Assembly (NCBI GenBank): GCA_963678705.1
Contig: OY783222.1
Coordinates: forward strand, 744,001 to 808,000
DNA: 64,000 bases
Direction: 5' to 3'
From: Panorpa germanica
Lineage: Eukaryota; Arthropoda; Insecta; Mecoptera; Panorpidae
The translations under genes were made by a program, and so were the position numbers. Below are positions 37,801-41,350 of the stretch, in pieces. How positions within the stretch are numbered: the first letter of the stretch is position 1; the number at the start of each line of letters is the position of its first letter. Below the pieces are notes generated by a model. That model was not told the origin of the DNA. It saw only the letters and a list, made by a program, of their open reading frames with translations, and did not search any database.

Positions 37801-37924
37801 CGCTGAGAGGGCGCTGTTCTTTGAGCGTGTGGCGAGGGGGTCGGCATTGTTGACCCCCGGGTGCCAGGGGCTCGACCTCCCATGGCCCCTGTTGAGGGCA
37901 CTAGCGAATCACCCAAAGAACCAT
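3013..37924 (-). CDS. Storkhead-box (STOX-like) protein gene, eight coding exons
   Basis: Storkhead-box proteins are winged-helix DNA-binding nuclear factors; the Drosophila member is knockout (ko). The exons are 37695-37924, 18234-18429, 9402-9546, 8726-8839, 8127-8341, 5178-5414, 4878-5032 and 3013-4812, read right to left. All junctions are GT-AG and the phases (0,1,2,2,1,1,0) give one frame of 1030 codons, or 1016 residues from the Met at 37881-37883. Human STOX1 (about 990 residues, recalled from memory) matches in the same order: SRCWWNAPL against ARCFWNARL, QERKIYQTSRGYFIVTPE against KERKIYHTGEGYFIVTPQ, and FSAQFPPSEW against FSAQFPPEEW. That collinearity supports the exon chain strongly. 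Exons upstream of 37924, the promoter and the poly(A) site were not found. Two introns are large (8.7 and 19.3 kb) and full of transposons; the others are 65 bp to 2.7 kb. Confidence 0.92.
4878..5032 (-). CDS. Storkhead exon with FSAQFPPSEW motif
   Basis: The acceptor TTTTCTTTGCAG lies above 5032 and the donor CAT/GTAACT below 4878. The exon is 155 bp, phase 1 in and phase 0 out. It encodes KKVSLLSRLFRRSGRSKQR and then FSAQFPPSEWFNSSAIHL. Human STOX1 has the same order: KKFGFSLLWRSLSRKEKPK, then FSAQFPPEEW. This independently anchors the exon to the family well outside the DNA-binding domain. Confidence 0.92.
5178..5414 (-). CDS. Storkhead middle exon, basic and Ser-rich
   Basis: The acceptor TTTTTCTTCAG lies above 5414 and the donor CCAA/GTAAGT below 5178. 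The exon is 237 bp, phase 1 in and phase 1 out, about residues 287-365. The frame is fully open and encodes LYARCHKPRSGSFPCSPRS, RRHSLRLFGSSKRLQRF, a His-His-His run and an acidic serine cluster. I recognise no separate domain. The phase fits both neighbouring exons. Confidence 0.85.
5415..8126 (-). other. Storkhead intron, 2.7 kb
   Basis: This intron lies between the exons at 8127 and 5414. It is mostly AT-rich with no frame longer than background. A less AT-rich patch at about 6150-6480, with several CpGs, stands out but shows no gene. No repeat with another copy in this window was noticed. Confidence 0.6.
8127..8341 (-). CDS. Storkhead middle exon, Arg/Ser-rich
   Basis: The acceptor TTTCCACAG lies above 8341 and the donor GGAG/GTGAGT below 8127. 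The exon is 215 bp, phase 2 in and phase 1 out, covering about residues 215-286. It starts with the basic RS-rich segment RRRSRSHSRGGSRSH directly after the winged helix, a possible nuclear-localisation region by inference. It then encodes PRTVLMTNSEAIHSLYGEI and THQCIQTNLADVICGG. A plus-strand open frame across the same bases is only its antisense shadow. Confidence 0.9.
8342..8725 (-). other. Short storkhead intron
   Basis: A 384 bp AT-rich intron splits the storkhead region just after the winged helix. I see nothing in it. Confidence 0.7.
8726..8839 (-). CDS. Storkhead winged-helix exon, second half
   Basis: The acceptor TTTCATTTCACAG lies above 8839 and the donor GA/GTAAGA below 8726. 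The exon is 114 bp, phase 2 in and phase 2 out. It encodes FPLMQTPTQEIIYDSLSQL and then QERKIYQTSRGYFIVTPE. The last block is the best-conserved piece of the family (human KERKIYHTGEGYFIVTPQ) and forms the recognition-helix end and the wing. It ends at about residue 214. Confidence 0.95.
9095..9360 (+). mobile_element. 5'-truncated LINE tail in a storkhead intron
   Basis: The plus strand carries the last residues of a LINE ORF2, including DPEHLIFQCTETEACRNNLY, the usual C-terminal zinc-knuckle neighbourhood. A short 3' UTR, an AATAAA and a tract of about 16 A follow. The fragment is flanked by direct repeats of 13 bases (AAATTGAAAAAAA at 9082-9094 and 9358-9370), a target-site duplication partly merged with the A tail. 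It is antisense to storkhead and splits the intron between the two winged-helix exons. Confidence 0.8.
9402..9546 (-). CDS. Storkhead winged-helix exon, first half
   Basis: The acceptor TTTCATTGCAG lies above 9546 and the donor ATAG/GTAAAA below 9402. The exon is 145 bp, entering at phase 1 and leaving at phase 2. It encodes GDIDDC, then GQFTPLPEALCDVI and the segment ending RRALSH. Human STOX1 has SQFVPLAEVLCCAI followed by LLEHLMKHYPGI in the same place, so this exon provides the first helices of the winged-helix DNA-binding domain (about residues 143-177). A LINE tail lies in the intron just downstream. Confidence 0.94.
9744..10398. mobile_element. Family C MITE carrying a nested insert
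   Basis: The left end (TATAGTCCAAATCACG, then GTTCGGCGACGACTTATAC) and the inverted right end (to GAACTATA at 10398) match the termini of the complete 218 bp copy at 14734-14951. The interior differs. From about 9840 to 10330 it is replaced by CT-rich sequence that recurs inverted at 20139-20459 (family G), so a second element has probably landed inside this copy. A plus-strand frame of 115 codons in the CT-rich part is low complexity and not a gene. Confidence 0.6.
9840..10330. repeat. Family G repeat, nested copy
   Basis: It starts near TTAATTGTGTGCCTTTCG, which recurs on the opposite strand at 20430-20460, and continues into CT-rich sequence (CTCTTC, CTTCCTT). The second copy is at 20139-20459 in reverse orientation. 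The class is unknown; no terminal repeats were resolved. Confidence 0.5.
10400..11260. other. Intron stretch without recognised content
   Basis: Part of the 8.7 kb storkhead intron (9547-18233). One minus-strand frame of about 108 codons (10749-11075) has no recognisable motif, no good splice context and ordinary composition. I see nothing else here. Confidence 0.5.
11285..11629 (+). mobile_element. 5'-truncated LINE ORF2 tail
   Basis: The plus strand encodes LRTGHTRLRNQHLISK, then APQCSNCQTQITVHHLL and a further Cys (CPQYQ). This is the C-terminal Cys/His knuckle typical of insect LINE reverse transcriptases with an RNase H. The frame ends in TAA at 11595-11597 and an A-rich tail follows to about 11629. 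The first 20-odd codons before this block are flanking DNA. Target duplications were not resolved. Confidence 0.75.
12301..12427 (-). other. Orphan exon-like segment in the storkhead intron
   Basis: On the minus strand GTTCTTTGCAG precedes 12427 and the donor ACTT/GTAAGA follows 12301. Two frames are open across it; one reads LRNGLADRGLTPLAVAVATK, the other KWPGGPWTNTSCSCSC. The base composition is less AT-rich than the neighbourhood. It is not needed for storkhead, because the flanking exons (18234 and 9546) join exactly without it. Its 127 bases would shift the frame. I do not recognise either translation. Confidence 0.3.
12570..13247 (+). mobile_element. Family A TTAA element, copy A1
   Basis: Both ends are TTAA: TTAAGGGGGG at the left, and TTACTCCCATTAAG at the right, which is the inverted form. 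Inside lie the family blocks: an AT-rich left part with CAACATATTAAGTTTATTGTG, the central inverted repeat (arms at 12827-12848 and 12942-12963, AACGCTGTCGAG against CTCGACAGCGTT), then TTTTTCGATTTCAG and the short conserved frame, which is degraded in this copy. TTAA at both ends with inverted termini suggests a non-autonomous DNA transposon of piggyBac-like target choice. Confidence 0.75.
13250..14730. other. Intron stretch without recognised content
   Basis: Part of the 8.7 kb storkhead intron. Several 60-70 codon frames overlap on both strands around 13500-13990, none with motifs or splice signals that convince me. No repeat copy was noticed elsewhere in the window. Confidence 0.45.
14734..14951. 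mobile_element. Family C MITE, complete copy
   Basis: A 218 bp element whose two ends mirror each other for about 65 bases. The left end is TATAGTTCAAATTACGAGAG and the right end, read on the minus strand, TATAGTCCAAACCACGAGAG. Both continue through a GGC-GACT-ATACTTAAAA block. Relatives are at 9744-10398, 18064-18112, 45989-46134 and 61099-61170. It has no coding capacity. Confidence 0.75.
15110..15280 (+). mobile_element. Possible dead LINE tail
   Basis: The plus strand reads VKNWKIKATNRKEWKTY in one frame. This resembles the C-terminal signature of RTE-like and related insect LINE ORF2 proteins (NW-x-AxxRxEW). It is short and decayed, with no poly(A) seen. The similarity is from memory of the family. 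Confidence 0.4.
15869..16137. mobile_element. MITE with identical 17-base inverted ends
   Basis: GCACACTTTATCATGAG at 15869-15885 recurs as its exact reverse complement at 16121-16137. The 269 bp between have no gene. Fragments with the same CTTTATCATGAG core lie at about 9675-9690 and 44326-44340, usually just after a GGTGTATTCGAGT-like sequence, so this is a small repeat family. Confidence 0.6.
16140..18060. other. Intron stretch without recognised gene
   Basis: Part of the 8.7 kb storkhead intron. A fragment with GTAGGGTGTATTCGAGTTG near 16790 belongs to the small repeat family seen at 9658 and 44300. The 82-codon plus-strand frame at 17717-17965 has no motif I know. Nothing else stands out. 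Confidence 0.45.
18064..18112 (+). repeat. Family C MITE fragment (one end)
   Basis: Only one terminus is present (AAGTTCAAATCACGATAG, then GTTCGGCGGCGACTTATAC), lying 120 bp from the storkhead exon at 18234. The rest of the element is missing. Confidence 0.55.
18234..18429 (-). CDS. Storkhead N-terminal domain exon
   Basis: The acceptor TTTCATTGCAG precedes 18429 and the donor G/GTAAGT follows 18234. The 196 bp exon enters at phase 0 and leaves at phase 1. It encodes SRCWWNAPL, then a hydrophobic stretch, then ACALEVLRGAFARGVLKPP. Human STOX1 has ARCFWNARL and ACLQVLRDAWRRRALRPP at the same spacing. This is the N-terminal region that gives the family its name, ahead of the winged helix. The exon sits alone between introns of 8.7 and 19.3 kb. 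Confidence 0.92.
18953..19467 (-). mobile_element. Family A TTAA element, copy A2
   Basis: Minus-strand copy with TTAA at 19464-19467 next to a G-rich terminus (CCTCCCTCCTCCC on the plus strand) and a TTAA at 18953-18956. It keeps the left block, one arm of the central inverted repeat and the conserved reading-frame region, but it has lost the second arm and the last part of the right end. It is on the same strand as storkhead, so its acceptor-like site lies in the sense of the host transcript. Confidence 0.65.
19470..20130. other. Intron stretch with a CCN-rich patch
   Basis: Part of the 19.3 kb storkhead intron. A short proline-codon-like tract (CCGCCACCGCCTCCGCCTCC) lies at 19754-19773. 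A 27-base segment at 19915-19941 is identical to 45430-45456. No gene was recognised. Confidence 0.5.
20139..20459 (-). repeat. Family G repeat, second copy
   Basis: An inverted relative of 9840-10330, with AAGCCGAAAGGCACACAATT at its right end, AATGTAGATTGTAAAG, and a GA-rich body with many AGAAGG-type runs. The minus-strand frame of about 99 codons is low-complexity sequence, not a gene. Confidence 0.5.
20460..21285. other. Intron stretch without recognised content
   Basis: Part of the 19.3 kb intron. Two overlapping frames of 86 and 108 codons on opposite strands (20705-20965 and 20850-21176) show no domain or splice support. Confidence 0.45.
21286..21345 (+). repeat. Fragment of foldback family E
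   Basis: GGGCGGCCTTAGCCATTGCG and the following CTTTGCGAGGCACTTGTTCT match the start of the left arm of the complete foldback at 48859-49350. Only this end is present; the Copia element has inserted just downstream. Confidence 0.6.
21383..21504 (+). repeat. Copia 5' LTR
   Basis: It begins TATTGTAATAGG and ends GTGTCTTTATA. The AATAT duplication supports these limits; the more usual TG start lies three bases inside. It is short for a Copia LTR (the Drosophila copia LTR is about 276 bp). Confidence 0.85.
21587..25525 (+). CDS. Copia gag-pol polyprotein
   Basis: A single frame of 1312 codons has the Copia domain order. Gag comes first, with a CCHC zinc knuckle (CFKCKEDGHYRNQC, about residue 230). 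The aspartic protease (YIDSGASAHIT, about 270) follows. The integrase has its zinc-binding head (LWHRRLAHINS, about 397) and a catalytic core near residues 460-570. The reverse transcriptase carries YVDDFLIF (about 998), and the RNase H carries FVDSDWASD (about 1163). Integrase before reverse transcriptase separates Copia from Gypsy. Length and order are as expected for the family, and the frame looks whole. It begins 82 bases after the 5' LTR. Confidence 0.93.
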   Translation: MTTNYIASVPKLKGRENYDEWCFAAENLLVLEGMEKYIKPSADFEVKPVDDSKTKAKLILTIDPALYVHIRNTRSSAELWTKLKAMFDDSGFSRKITLLRHLISIRLENCDSMTTYVTQMIETAQKLNGTGFTITDEWVGSLLLAGLTDRYSPMIMAIEHSGISISADTIKSKLLDMEVTSDFEGAAGGTAAFAARNKYNSGSSGKPKKYGGNPMSNKKTAADTSAKTITCFKCKEDGHYRNQCPMLKKNTNKCVFNVVFLNGKYNKNEWYIDSGASAHITANKDWVKNMNTTPCIPEIVVANESKVPVVCSGEVDIISKLGCNIIVKDVLCVPSLTTNLLSVSELIQNGNHVIFTKKNCYIRDKNNVLVATADLSDGVYKLRLQSQSCMLATTASAKLWHRRLAHINSQDMHRMRNGIVDGLSYDNSLDITKSQCTTCCEGKQMRLPFSHVGERSTETLHRIHTDICGPMETSSLSGARYFLLFVDDYSRMTFIYFLKQKNEALNRFKEFKSLVENQQSKKIKVIRSDNGLEFCNKEFEGYLKQAGIIHQKTNCYTPEQNGLCERSNRTVVEKAKCLLYDANLDKKFWAEAANTAVYLKNRSIASGLDKTPYELWYGSKPDLSHLRLFGSKIMVHVPKQKRLKWDKKATQHILVGYGDGVKGYRVYNPSKNTVMISRDIIVIEDVTPIKEVSEESAIWISNEENPTDNLVEESKDKVGESRDSVGDLSNNVSETDFLDCSSGSSLHTDDNETLTEINTEDVPEQAVSIPEQVPDVPSKRQRKKPERYGISNICVSSTVPASEEIVFSEALEGPDREQWKQAMADELQSFEDSDAWQLVDHPGDVTIVKCRWVLNKKYDFENNVRYRARLVAKGFSQKPGVDYTDTFSPVVRHSTLRLLFALSVQIKMSITHLDVTTAFLNGFLKENIYMSLPEGFVNKSGGKVLKLNKAIYGLKQSSLAWYERVKEVLSRLDFKNSQYEPCLFTKITGKIKVIVALYVDDFLIFSNNDFETNKLKSVLGSEFKLKDLGPVRQYLGMRINLDKNKNVITVDQQQYIEQLVSKFQMSDCKTQSTPIEPKLNLDKSSDKCLPDVPYQKLIGSLMYLAVLTRPDIAYCVSYLSQFNSCYSHIHWNYCKRVLRYLLHTKSYCLKYTNNNNSNLQGFVDSDWASDALDRKSYTGFCFMLSGSAISWQSRKQKTVSLSSTEAEYTALSEASREAIYLRNLMHEITDVFNVIDLYCDNQSALKLASSSQSHNRSKHIDVRCHFIRDVVKNNFVKVKYIPTEEMPADILTKGLCHLKHYKFMNLLGIVSV
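25560..25681 (+). repeat. Copia 3' LTR
   Basis: Identical by eye to 21383-21504 and followed by the AATAT target duplication at 25682-25686. Confidence 0.85.
25687..26750. other. Intron stretch without recognised content
   Basis: It continues the 19.3 kb intron after the Copia insertion. A G-rich patch near 26370-26480 (GGGGCACCCCCGTAC) is unusual for the neighbourhood but matches nothing I know. Confidence 0.45.
26753..27274 (-). mobile_element. Family A TTAA element, copy A3
   Basis: Minus-strand copy. The outer G-rich terminus has become a run of about 20 C (plus strand, 27253-27272). The left block and both arms of the central inverted repeat are present, with CTGCAGGTAACGCTGTCGAG at the inner arm. 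It ends abruptly at the start of the conserved frame, so the right third is missing. It is in the sense orientation for storkhead. Confidence 0.65.
27280..30215. other. Intron stretch without recognised gene
   Basis: About 2.9 kb of the 19.3 kb intron. A GC-richer patch at 27710-27850 reads GTCCAGGTCCGGGGGTTGC and could be part of a short repeat. A small tandem run of CCAGT lies at 28687-28703. The 72-codon minus-strand frame at 29136-29354 (with CAVCDKYQ) and the plus-strand 71-codon frame at 29621-29836 have no support as genes. Confidence 0.45.
30415..34143 (-). CDS. LINE ORF2: endonuclease, reverse transcriptase, RNase H
   Basis: 1242 codons from the ATG, with no break. The endonuclease starts at once (INFIQWNCRG, LSETFL, AGDFNA). 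The reverse transcriptase follows (SFRPITLLSCMGK, GIPQGSILSPLLF, and YADDMVIYS near residue 667). The RNase H comes next (WFTDGSFEKNSKTGG about 958, IFTDSRS, WIPGHVGIKGNEMADKLA about 1064). A C-terminal knuckle, CRCGEEGSLDHIILGC, lies near 1180. It nicks target DNA and copies its own RNA in place. Endonuclease (E, D, N) and polymerase (DD) residues are visible. The start lies 206 bases past the ORF1 stop. Confidence 0.93.
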   Translation of the reverse strand: MINFIQWNCRGVRYIKEELQHMLQKHNIHICILSETFLTKNINFNIKGYFIEREDRIQNTNYNPHGGVAILIHKSIKYKRVMLNNPFNSVEIVGIILTHNETDVICILSIYAKPNHKLSNSNWSQIKQQIDVPVILAGDFNATNLAWDINCPGSQYEGNELLDFIENENLNIINDDKPTRVSNLSTRDSILDLTLVSMTLTQQITSWQVLADSLGSDHYPIFFCLNDYNKDRYRTSEYLTRRNFRKADWEKYSLEIESRISNLSTNGITSNPQDVENKYNQFRDVINNSADIHIPSTRLYNITPNKIKPSWWDTECNKMIAQRKLALTIFNKNMTMANYLNYKKHQAKTRRYFRARKKIEWQNFCENLNPNTTTNIVWNNIRKINNKSYSTKRISDNENLIEEFIKKKFPQNNNLNITTTTIVKDNFLDNNINKNEVKFALNHNKNSSTGFDRINYKMIQNLPDNAINHLTQIYNLSLNTADIPLDWKKHIVVPILKTGKDPNKEESFRPITLLSCMGKTMESIIKNRLEWYLEHHKRLPELQFAFRKTRSTQHNLNILNIDIQRTYSKNHYMIAAFIDIEAAYDNVNLKILKEKVENIGISSKISNWIINYFQNREITVRYNNKLTGPILCNHGIPQGSILSPLLFNIYTEKLTTLSDNNTTVPMYADDMVIYSMGHTQDIAQNRLQSKLRKLDILLKEIKLNISSEKSKIVIFTRHRINCSPKITIRNKNITVTSNTKFLGIFFDTKSTWAKEIAHIINKCQKGLNLMRCIAGYKWGAHPTTLIKIYKAIVRPHIDYSSTMICTANNSRLKKIEIIQNKCLRIILGAMVSTPIQILNYQTNIPPVNIRIQQISDSFFCKNRHNSCGPLNTRLSKLYVLYNKPYWTTHKKPALLTSFDRYNNLNLEVHNIIPFFKFPLEISMTTIHTEINLFKKNDSKEITYQKYMEYITKDDINWSIWFTDGSFEKNSKTGGIGIFNYNTDQQYKYKLNNITNSYNTEITAIMKLLEIIQKTDNKNILIFTDSRSVCVSLNNNKFKNNNNNKICSIKEYLLKMEKNDINVKLIWIPGHVGIKGNEMADKLAKEACVDGEIIEINWSINDSKKIIKENCMAEWQNIYNEKSQSTGKLFFAANQKIPTTTWFNKNHSRRYISTNCRMKSGHSRCPAHLYKINIKDTPNCRCGEEGSLDHIILGCHLLTSKIDRLLNDLCNVTQFPVNMSCLMTSEATAEILTNFVIENNIEV
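34350..35777 (-). CDS. LINE ORF1: Gag-like RNA-binding protein
   Basis: 475 codons, starting MDMEVEPPDKNP. A mid-protein fold of RRM-like length is followed by three consecutive zinc knuckles (CYNCFKFGHAATKC near residue 222, CKFCGSEDHLRTAC, CINCKLNHEATDNEC). A Thr/Asn-rich basic tail carries KRRREEKK. Such ORF1 proteins coat the LINE RNA. Length and knuckle number are typical of insect I- and Jockey-type LINEs. It is uninterrupted. Confidence 0.9.
   Translation of the reverse strand: MDMEVEPPDKNPINKNNSVTNKSIPTDKTSSDITENLNNNSDNVKKIFNNLYNTETKYDSYKVMIVKNNSDGNTFFSSLKLAEIICKISNKSNIIEIKKVGRNRVIVQCANAVLANEITKSTLLKNNGYEAFIPFYWCTKVAIIKGVDIEYSEDTILNNIECPPFKVTRVQRLNRKLRVDGAIKYEPSTTVKLFFEGLAIPAYVYMWRVRRACEPFVQQTIQCYNCFKFGHAATKCRAKVAKCKFCGSEDHLRTACTSPNPTCINCKLNHEATDNECPEKKRQIKIKDLMAQHNLSFYEAKLELTEKNTDYLYSVRTQNSFEALNYNETFPNITNKYNSINIIPTYKPNPLTRRTNTRVNKSNTGNSLQRSYSQPQPTTSTKEPIPKRRREEKKPNNEESDTYLKITNQGKNRKQINQETPDITMENNDNDTCYTSIYNKNNDDKIKNTNKDPNITSQSLRSYKKQISSVQWPNS
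35905..36770. other. Intron stretch without recognised content
   Basis: Between the LINE and family A copy A4. A plus-strand frame of 127 codons (36147-36530) has no motif, and I do not support it as a gene. A short inverted pair (TTGAATACCGTTTGA and TCAAACGGTAT) lies near 36398-36433. Confidence 0.45.
36772..37458 (+). mobile_element. Family A TTAA element, copy A4
   Basis: The right end is the clearest in the family: GACCTTACCCCCCTTAA at 37442-37458. The left end keeps GTAAGGTTTCAAC but has lost its G run and TTAA. Both arms of the central inverted repeat are present, with an extra duplicated CACACATAGCTTTTTCAG in the left part. The short frame at about 37231-37485 is open and reads MSYESHRNVTFFCDVCGD. 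The element ends only 237 bases from the storkhead exon at 37695. Confidence 0.75.
37695..37924 (-). CDS. Storkhead coding exon with probable start codon
   Basis: The acceptor TGTTACAG lies just above 37924 and the donor CAG/GTTAGT at 37694/37695. The open frame ends phase 0 with residues DSGYMLFQ, which join SFLSANSRC of the next exon and match the start of the STOX1 storkhead domain (GRAVFRAFRRANARC). CHLILQRCLAVQL aligns with the human LALVLCRLEAQ stretch. The likely initiator is the ATG at 37881-37883 in a GCCATGG context, giving M-G-G-R. The frame stays open for 13 codons upstream to the acceptor, so an earlier start in an upstream exon remains possible. The exon is GC-rich compared with its surroundings, as expected for coding DNA in this AT-rich region. 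Confidence 0.8.
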
Positions 37925-38330
37925 CTGTAACAAAAATATTATTTTATAAGATTGAATATTTTCATGTTTATAGAAACAGAAAGTGACGTCACCAATAATG
38001 TGTTTTGTCCCTTTAATTTTATAGACATTGTCACTAATATTATGATAGTAGTTCTACAACAATAGGCGGTCTAATTTAGGTAATAAAGGTAACAGTATCT
38101 TTAAATTAATTCTTAAATTATGTAAATGTACAGTGAATTTCCTGTATTCCTACTGTATAATTGATTAACTGTTTAATATGCAATGTATACAATTATTTAA
38201 AGTATCATTTTATAAATGTGAAATCTCTAGTATTAATTTTGACCTAGATTACACAATGGCCATAATTATAGACATAATCCAAGAAGGACATCATCTCCAA
38301 GATAAATACGATTGTTTACAACTTGTTGCT
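37925..38330. other. Upstream of the first recognised storkhead exon
   Basis: It holds the acceptor for the 37695-37924 exon and then AT-rich intron-like sequence. I see no gene. An upstream storkhead exon must lie further right in this window or beyond it. Confidence 0.5.
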
Positions 38331-38331
38331 T

Positions 38332-38571
38332 AAGGTACGCGTCCACGAATCTACTTGGAAGTCGAGAGTACGCATACGTCATACGAGTACGGAGGCGTGT
38401 CAATCTTTTTAAATCCTTTTCTTCTTCTGCTAACATACAAGGTCATCAGAGCAAACGTACGGGTATTAAAGTGAAGATATCATTGTTGAAAAATTTGATC
38501 GATGCATGCAAAGTTCATTCCCGTCGCGACGCATATGATAGCTTCCATACGGAAAAGTGGACGCCTACCTT
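38332..38571. mobile_element. MITE with 15-base inverted ends (family H)
   Basis: AAGGTACGCGTCCAC at the left faces GTGGACGCCTACCTT at the right, with one mismatch. The 240 bp between include a 96-codon frame that is not gene-like. A single copy in this window; target duplication unclear. Confidence 0.55.
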
Positions 38572-39285
38572 CATAGAAATAAAACTGAATCATCGTTGCT
38601 GAGTCATAGCCATAGGCATCAGCCCGAACATAAGCAAAAAATAATAACACAGAAAGAAAACAAATCGTGAAGTTCAAGATCTAGAATTCCGCCTTCGTAC
38701 TGCAGGTTCTTATGTAATTACCCCGTGGTAGTTGCAGCTGAAGCAAGACTGGTGGGCCGGGGGATTGAAGGGGCAGGGGACGTGATGATTGTCTATCATT
38801 TAGGAAGACTACTAAACCATTGTTTGATTGTTGTAACAGTTATCAAATCAACTGACGATGCTGCTGCTGGTGGTGCCGTTAACGATTGTTACAGATGAAG
38901 TAACGGTTACTTTGTATAAATTGTGTCAAATGGAATTTAATCTGCTTCGTTTGTTTGTGATGAAGATGTAGAAATAGTATACGCTTTGTGAGAGAAGATA
39001 TTTGATATGCGTACATTCATTCGCAATGTAGAGTAAGTGAGTGCAGATAAAACGAAACTTGAAATTAAAGCAAGAATTACACCCGGAAATAAATGTTATT
39101 ACGGATTAGAGGACTTGCTTAGGTCTACCTATGTAAATTATAAACCTAAAATTCTTATAAACAAAATGATAATAAAACCAGTTGTTTTTTTAAGAAGAGC
39201 GATTTTGATCTCTTGCAGATTTAGGGAAAAAAATATTTACGAAAAATTTATTTACACTGTGTGAAAACATACAGTGGAGAATAAG
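38572..39285. other. Stretch with a GC-richer patch, no gene seen
   Basis: 38720-38900 is clearly less AT-rich (GGTGGGCCGGGGGATTGAAG, then GCTGCTGCTGGTGGTG) but has no convincing frame or splice pair. It could be a regulatory or untranslated region of storkhead; that is a guess. Confidence 0.35.
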
Positions 39286-39289
39286 ATAT

Positions 39290-39500
39290 CGAGAAATTGG
39301 AAGAAAAAGACTAAAACAGAACGGCTAAGAAACTTCTAGGTGAGATGAAGACCCAAGCGATTGGAAAGAGTAAGTAGAGGAAGACCTAAGCAGGATGGGT
39401 ATTGCGAATTGGAGGAGGAAAGAGGGCAATACAAAGGAATCTTAGTTAAGATATTTTAATCGTTGACTAATTTAAGGGAAGTGCGAAAGAAGGCGTACGC
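39290..39500 (+). mobile_element. Possible dead LINE tail
   Basis: The plus strand reads a broken SRGRPKQDGYCEL followed by basic and acidic codons. This recalls the RGRP segment near the C terminus of RTE-like LINE ORF2. The phrase AACGGCTAAGAAACT is shared with 52659-52673. Decayed, boundaries unclear. Confidence 0.4.
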
Positions 39501-39565
39501 AGAGACCGATTGTGCAACTGATAGAAATTTCAATACAAATTTTTATTTATTTAGGAGTCAGTTAA

Positions 39566-40003
39566 GCCTCATTCCCACTCACTGTTTTGATATTTAATTC
39601 ACTGTTTTTATTTAATATTGTAATCTAGATTTTAGGTTCTCGTTTCACATTTGTGTTTTAATTTAAGTTTAGTTAATTTAGTTGGTGCGCATGCATCGTT
39701 AGTAATATAAATTTTGACAGTATGTGAAATAATTAAAATTGCTATTTTTAATAACAATTAGTAATAGAAATTGTTTTCTCTTCTATACTTTTTAAAAACT
39801 GATTGTCACATTTTAGAGGATATAATATAATATAGTTTTACTTAATTTAATATTTTTAATTTCAAACATTGGACCTTGTAAGGTTCTAAAAAAAACTAAG
39901 AAAACTTAAAAAATAAATGAAATTAAAAATGGTACTGTGAATGACTACGCGTATTGCCATATGCTAAACAATTTAAATTAAATACAAAATGGGAATGATA
40001 CTT
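39566..40003 (+). mobile_element. Family D element, copy D1
   Basis: Starts GCCTCATTCCCACTCACTG and ends near AAAATGGGAATGATA, an inverted terminal pair. Internal blocks ACATTGGACCTTGTAAGG and GTACTGTGAATGACTACGCG recur in reverse order and strand at 43699-44201. It has no coding capacity, so it is probably a non-autonomous DNA element. Confidence 0.7.
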
Positions 40004-40004
40004 T

Positions 40005-41040
40005 ATATTCGGTATGTTTGATATTCCGAAAACCGTGACATTTTTATAATTATTTTCGGAATTACCATCAATGTTCATACCACCCATGCACGTATTGGAC
40101 CTTACGCAAAAGTGAAATATTTGTCGAATCGTGGTGTTATAGAAGTGTTGTCCGTAGGCTACAATATTTTCACTACGTACAACTCTCTAGTGCTCCGAGT
40201 GACAGAAGCCGTGAAGAGCCGCAGGAGGCCGACTGCCGATAGCTCATTCCAATAGAAACACAAAGAAAATGCAATACCAAAACCAGTATAGCAATACACA
40301 TTACAAACAAGATAAAATAAAAAATGAAATGAATCAGTAGCGCATATATTTCGTCCTGCTCGCACTCACACAGCAACAGCACCATCACCCGTCGTAGAGG
40401 AGAGAGAGAGAGAGAGCAAAGATATAGGTTAACAGACAAGACCTATCATTAACTGTGTTATTAATAAATTGTATGTTATTAAAGAAATTATTAGATTATT
40501 AAATACACGAATTGATGGAAATGAAAGAAGATGGCCTTAATTGCGTGAAATTTAATTCCACAAAGTAAAAAAACGACAATAATTTAATTGTGACATCAAT
40601 GATATTGTTATTTTCAATTTTGAACGTCAACTGGTAGTCACTTTAGTTTAGATAATGATGGGAGAGAATGAGATGGATAGAAGAAAGAAAAAGAAACCAA
40701 GTTTGGTGATTCCATGTGTAATCATTTACCTTCTCGAATTATAAAAAAAAATCTGAAGAATTCAGAATTTCAAATCAATTCCACTTTTGTTAAAGACCGG
40801 TTAAGCTACACTTATTAGAGCTGTAAAACAAAACCCATGAACCAAGGTTCATGATAAACCACAGTTAACAGACAATTGAAAAATCGACATTTAGTCAAAA
40901 GCTGCCTGAGTGCTACCATTGAAAGAAATTTAAAAGAAATGGGGCACAGAATAGGGGAGGACTAAAAAATGAGTTGAAAGAGAGTTCCAGCAGACGTCCT
41001 GTGCGAAGCTCATTTTATTCCAATAACATCGTCAATTGCA
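40005..41040. other. No gene seen; GA-repeat patch
   Basis: 40180-40430 is less AT-rich and contains a GAGAGAGAGAGAGAGA run (about 40400-40416) beside CAGCAACAGCACCATCACCC. Such GA tracts occur in insect promoters, but also as plain microsatellites. No gene or clear exon found. Confidence 0.4.
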
Positions 41041-41042
41041 GA

Positions 41043-41350
41043 GGCGGCCTTATGGGGTGGCAAGCAGGGCACCCTCGCGGAACAACCCAAGTGGAATAAT
41101 TAATTACTATATATGTATTTGAATCTTGCGCCTCGCTCTTTAAAAATCCCACTAGAATCACTGCGTATATCTTTTAAGGCATTCATGTACCTTAGTTTAT
41201 CATCATTAATATTTGTCGTCTTTGTGCTTGTTAACTTTTATAAATCTTCCAATATAAAATTTAAAAACTCAACATTTATTTATTCATAACGTGTGCATTT
41301 ATCGTCAATCATCATCAAAAATAGTTACTTTCAATTTATCGGGTCGTCAA
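41043..41350 (+). repeat. Fragment of foldback family E
   Basis: After a diverged AGGCGGCCTTATGG start, the part from about 41140 matches the right arm of the foldback at 48859-49350 (CACTGCGTATATCTTTTAAG, ATTTGTCGTCTTTGTGCTTG). The left arm is absent. Confidence 0.6.

Noticed and set aside
37742-37930. A plus-strand 62-codon frame over the first storkhead exon
   Set aside because: It is the shadow of the minus-strand exon, whose ends are good splice sites and whose peptide aligns with STOX1.
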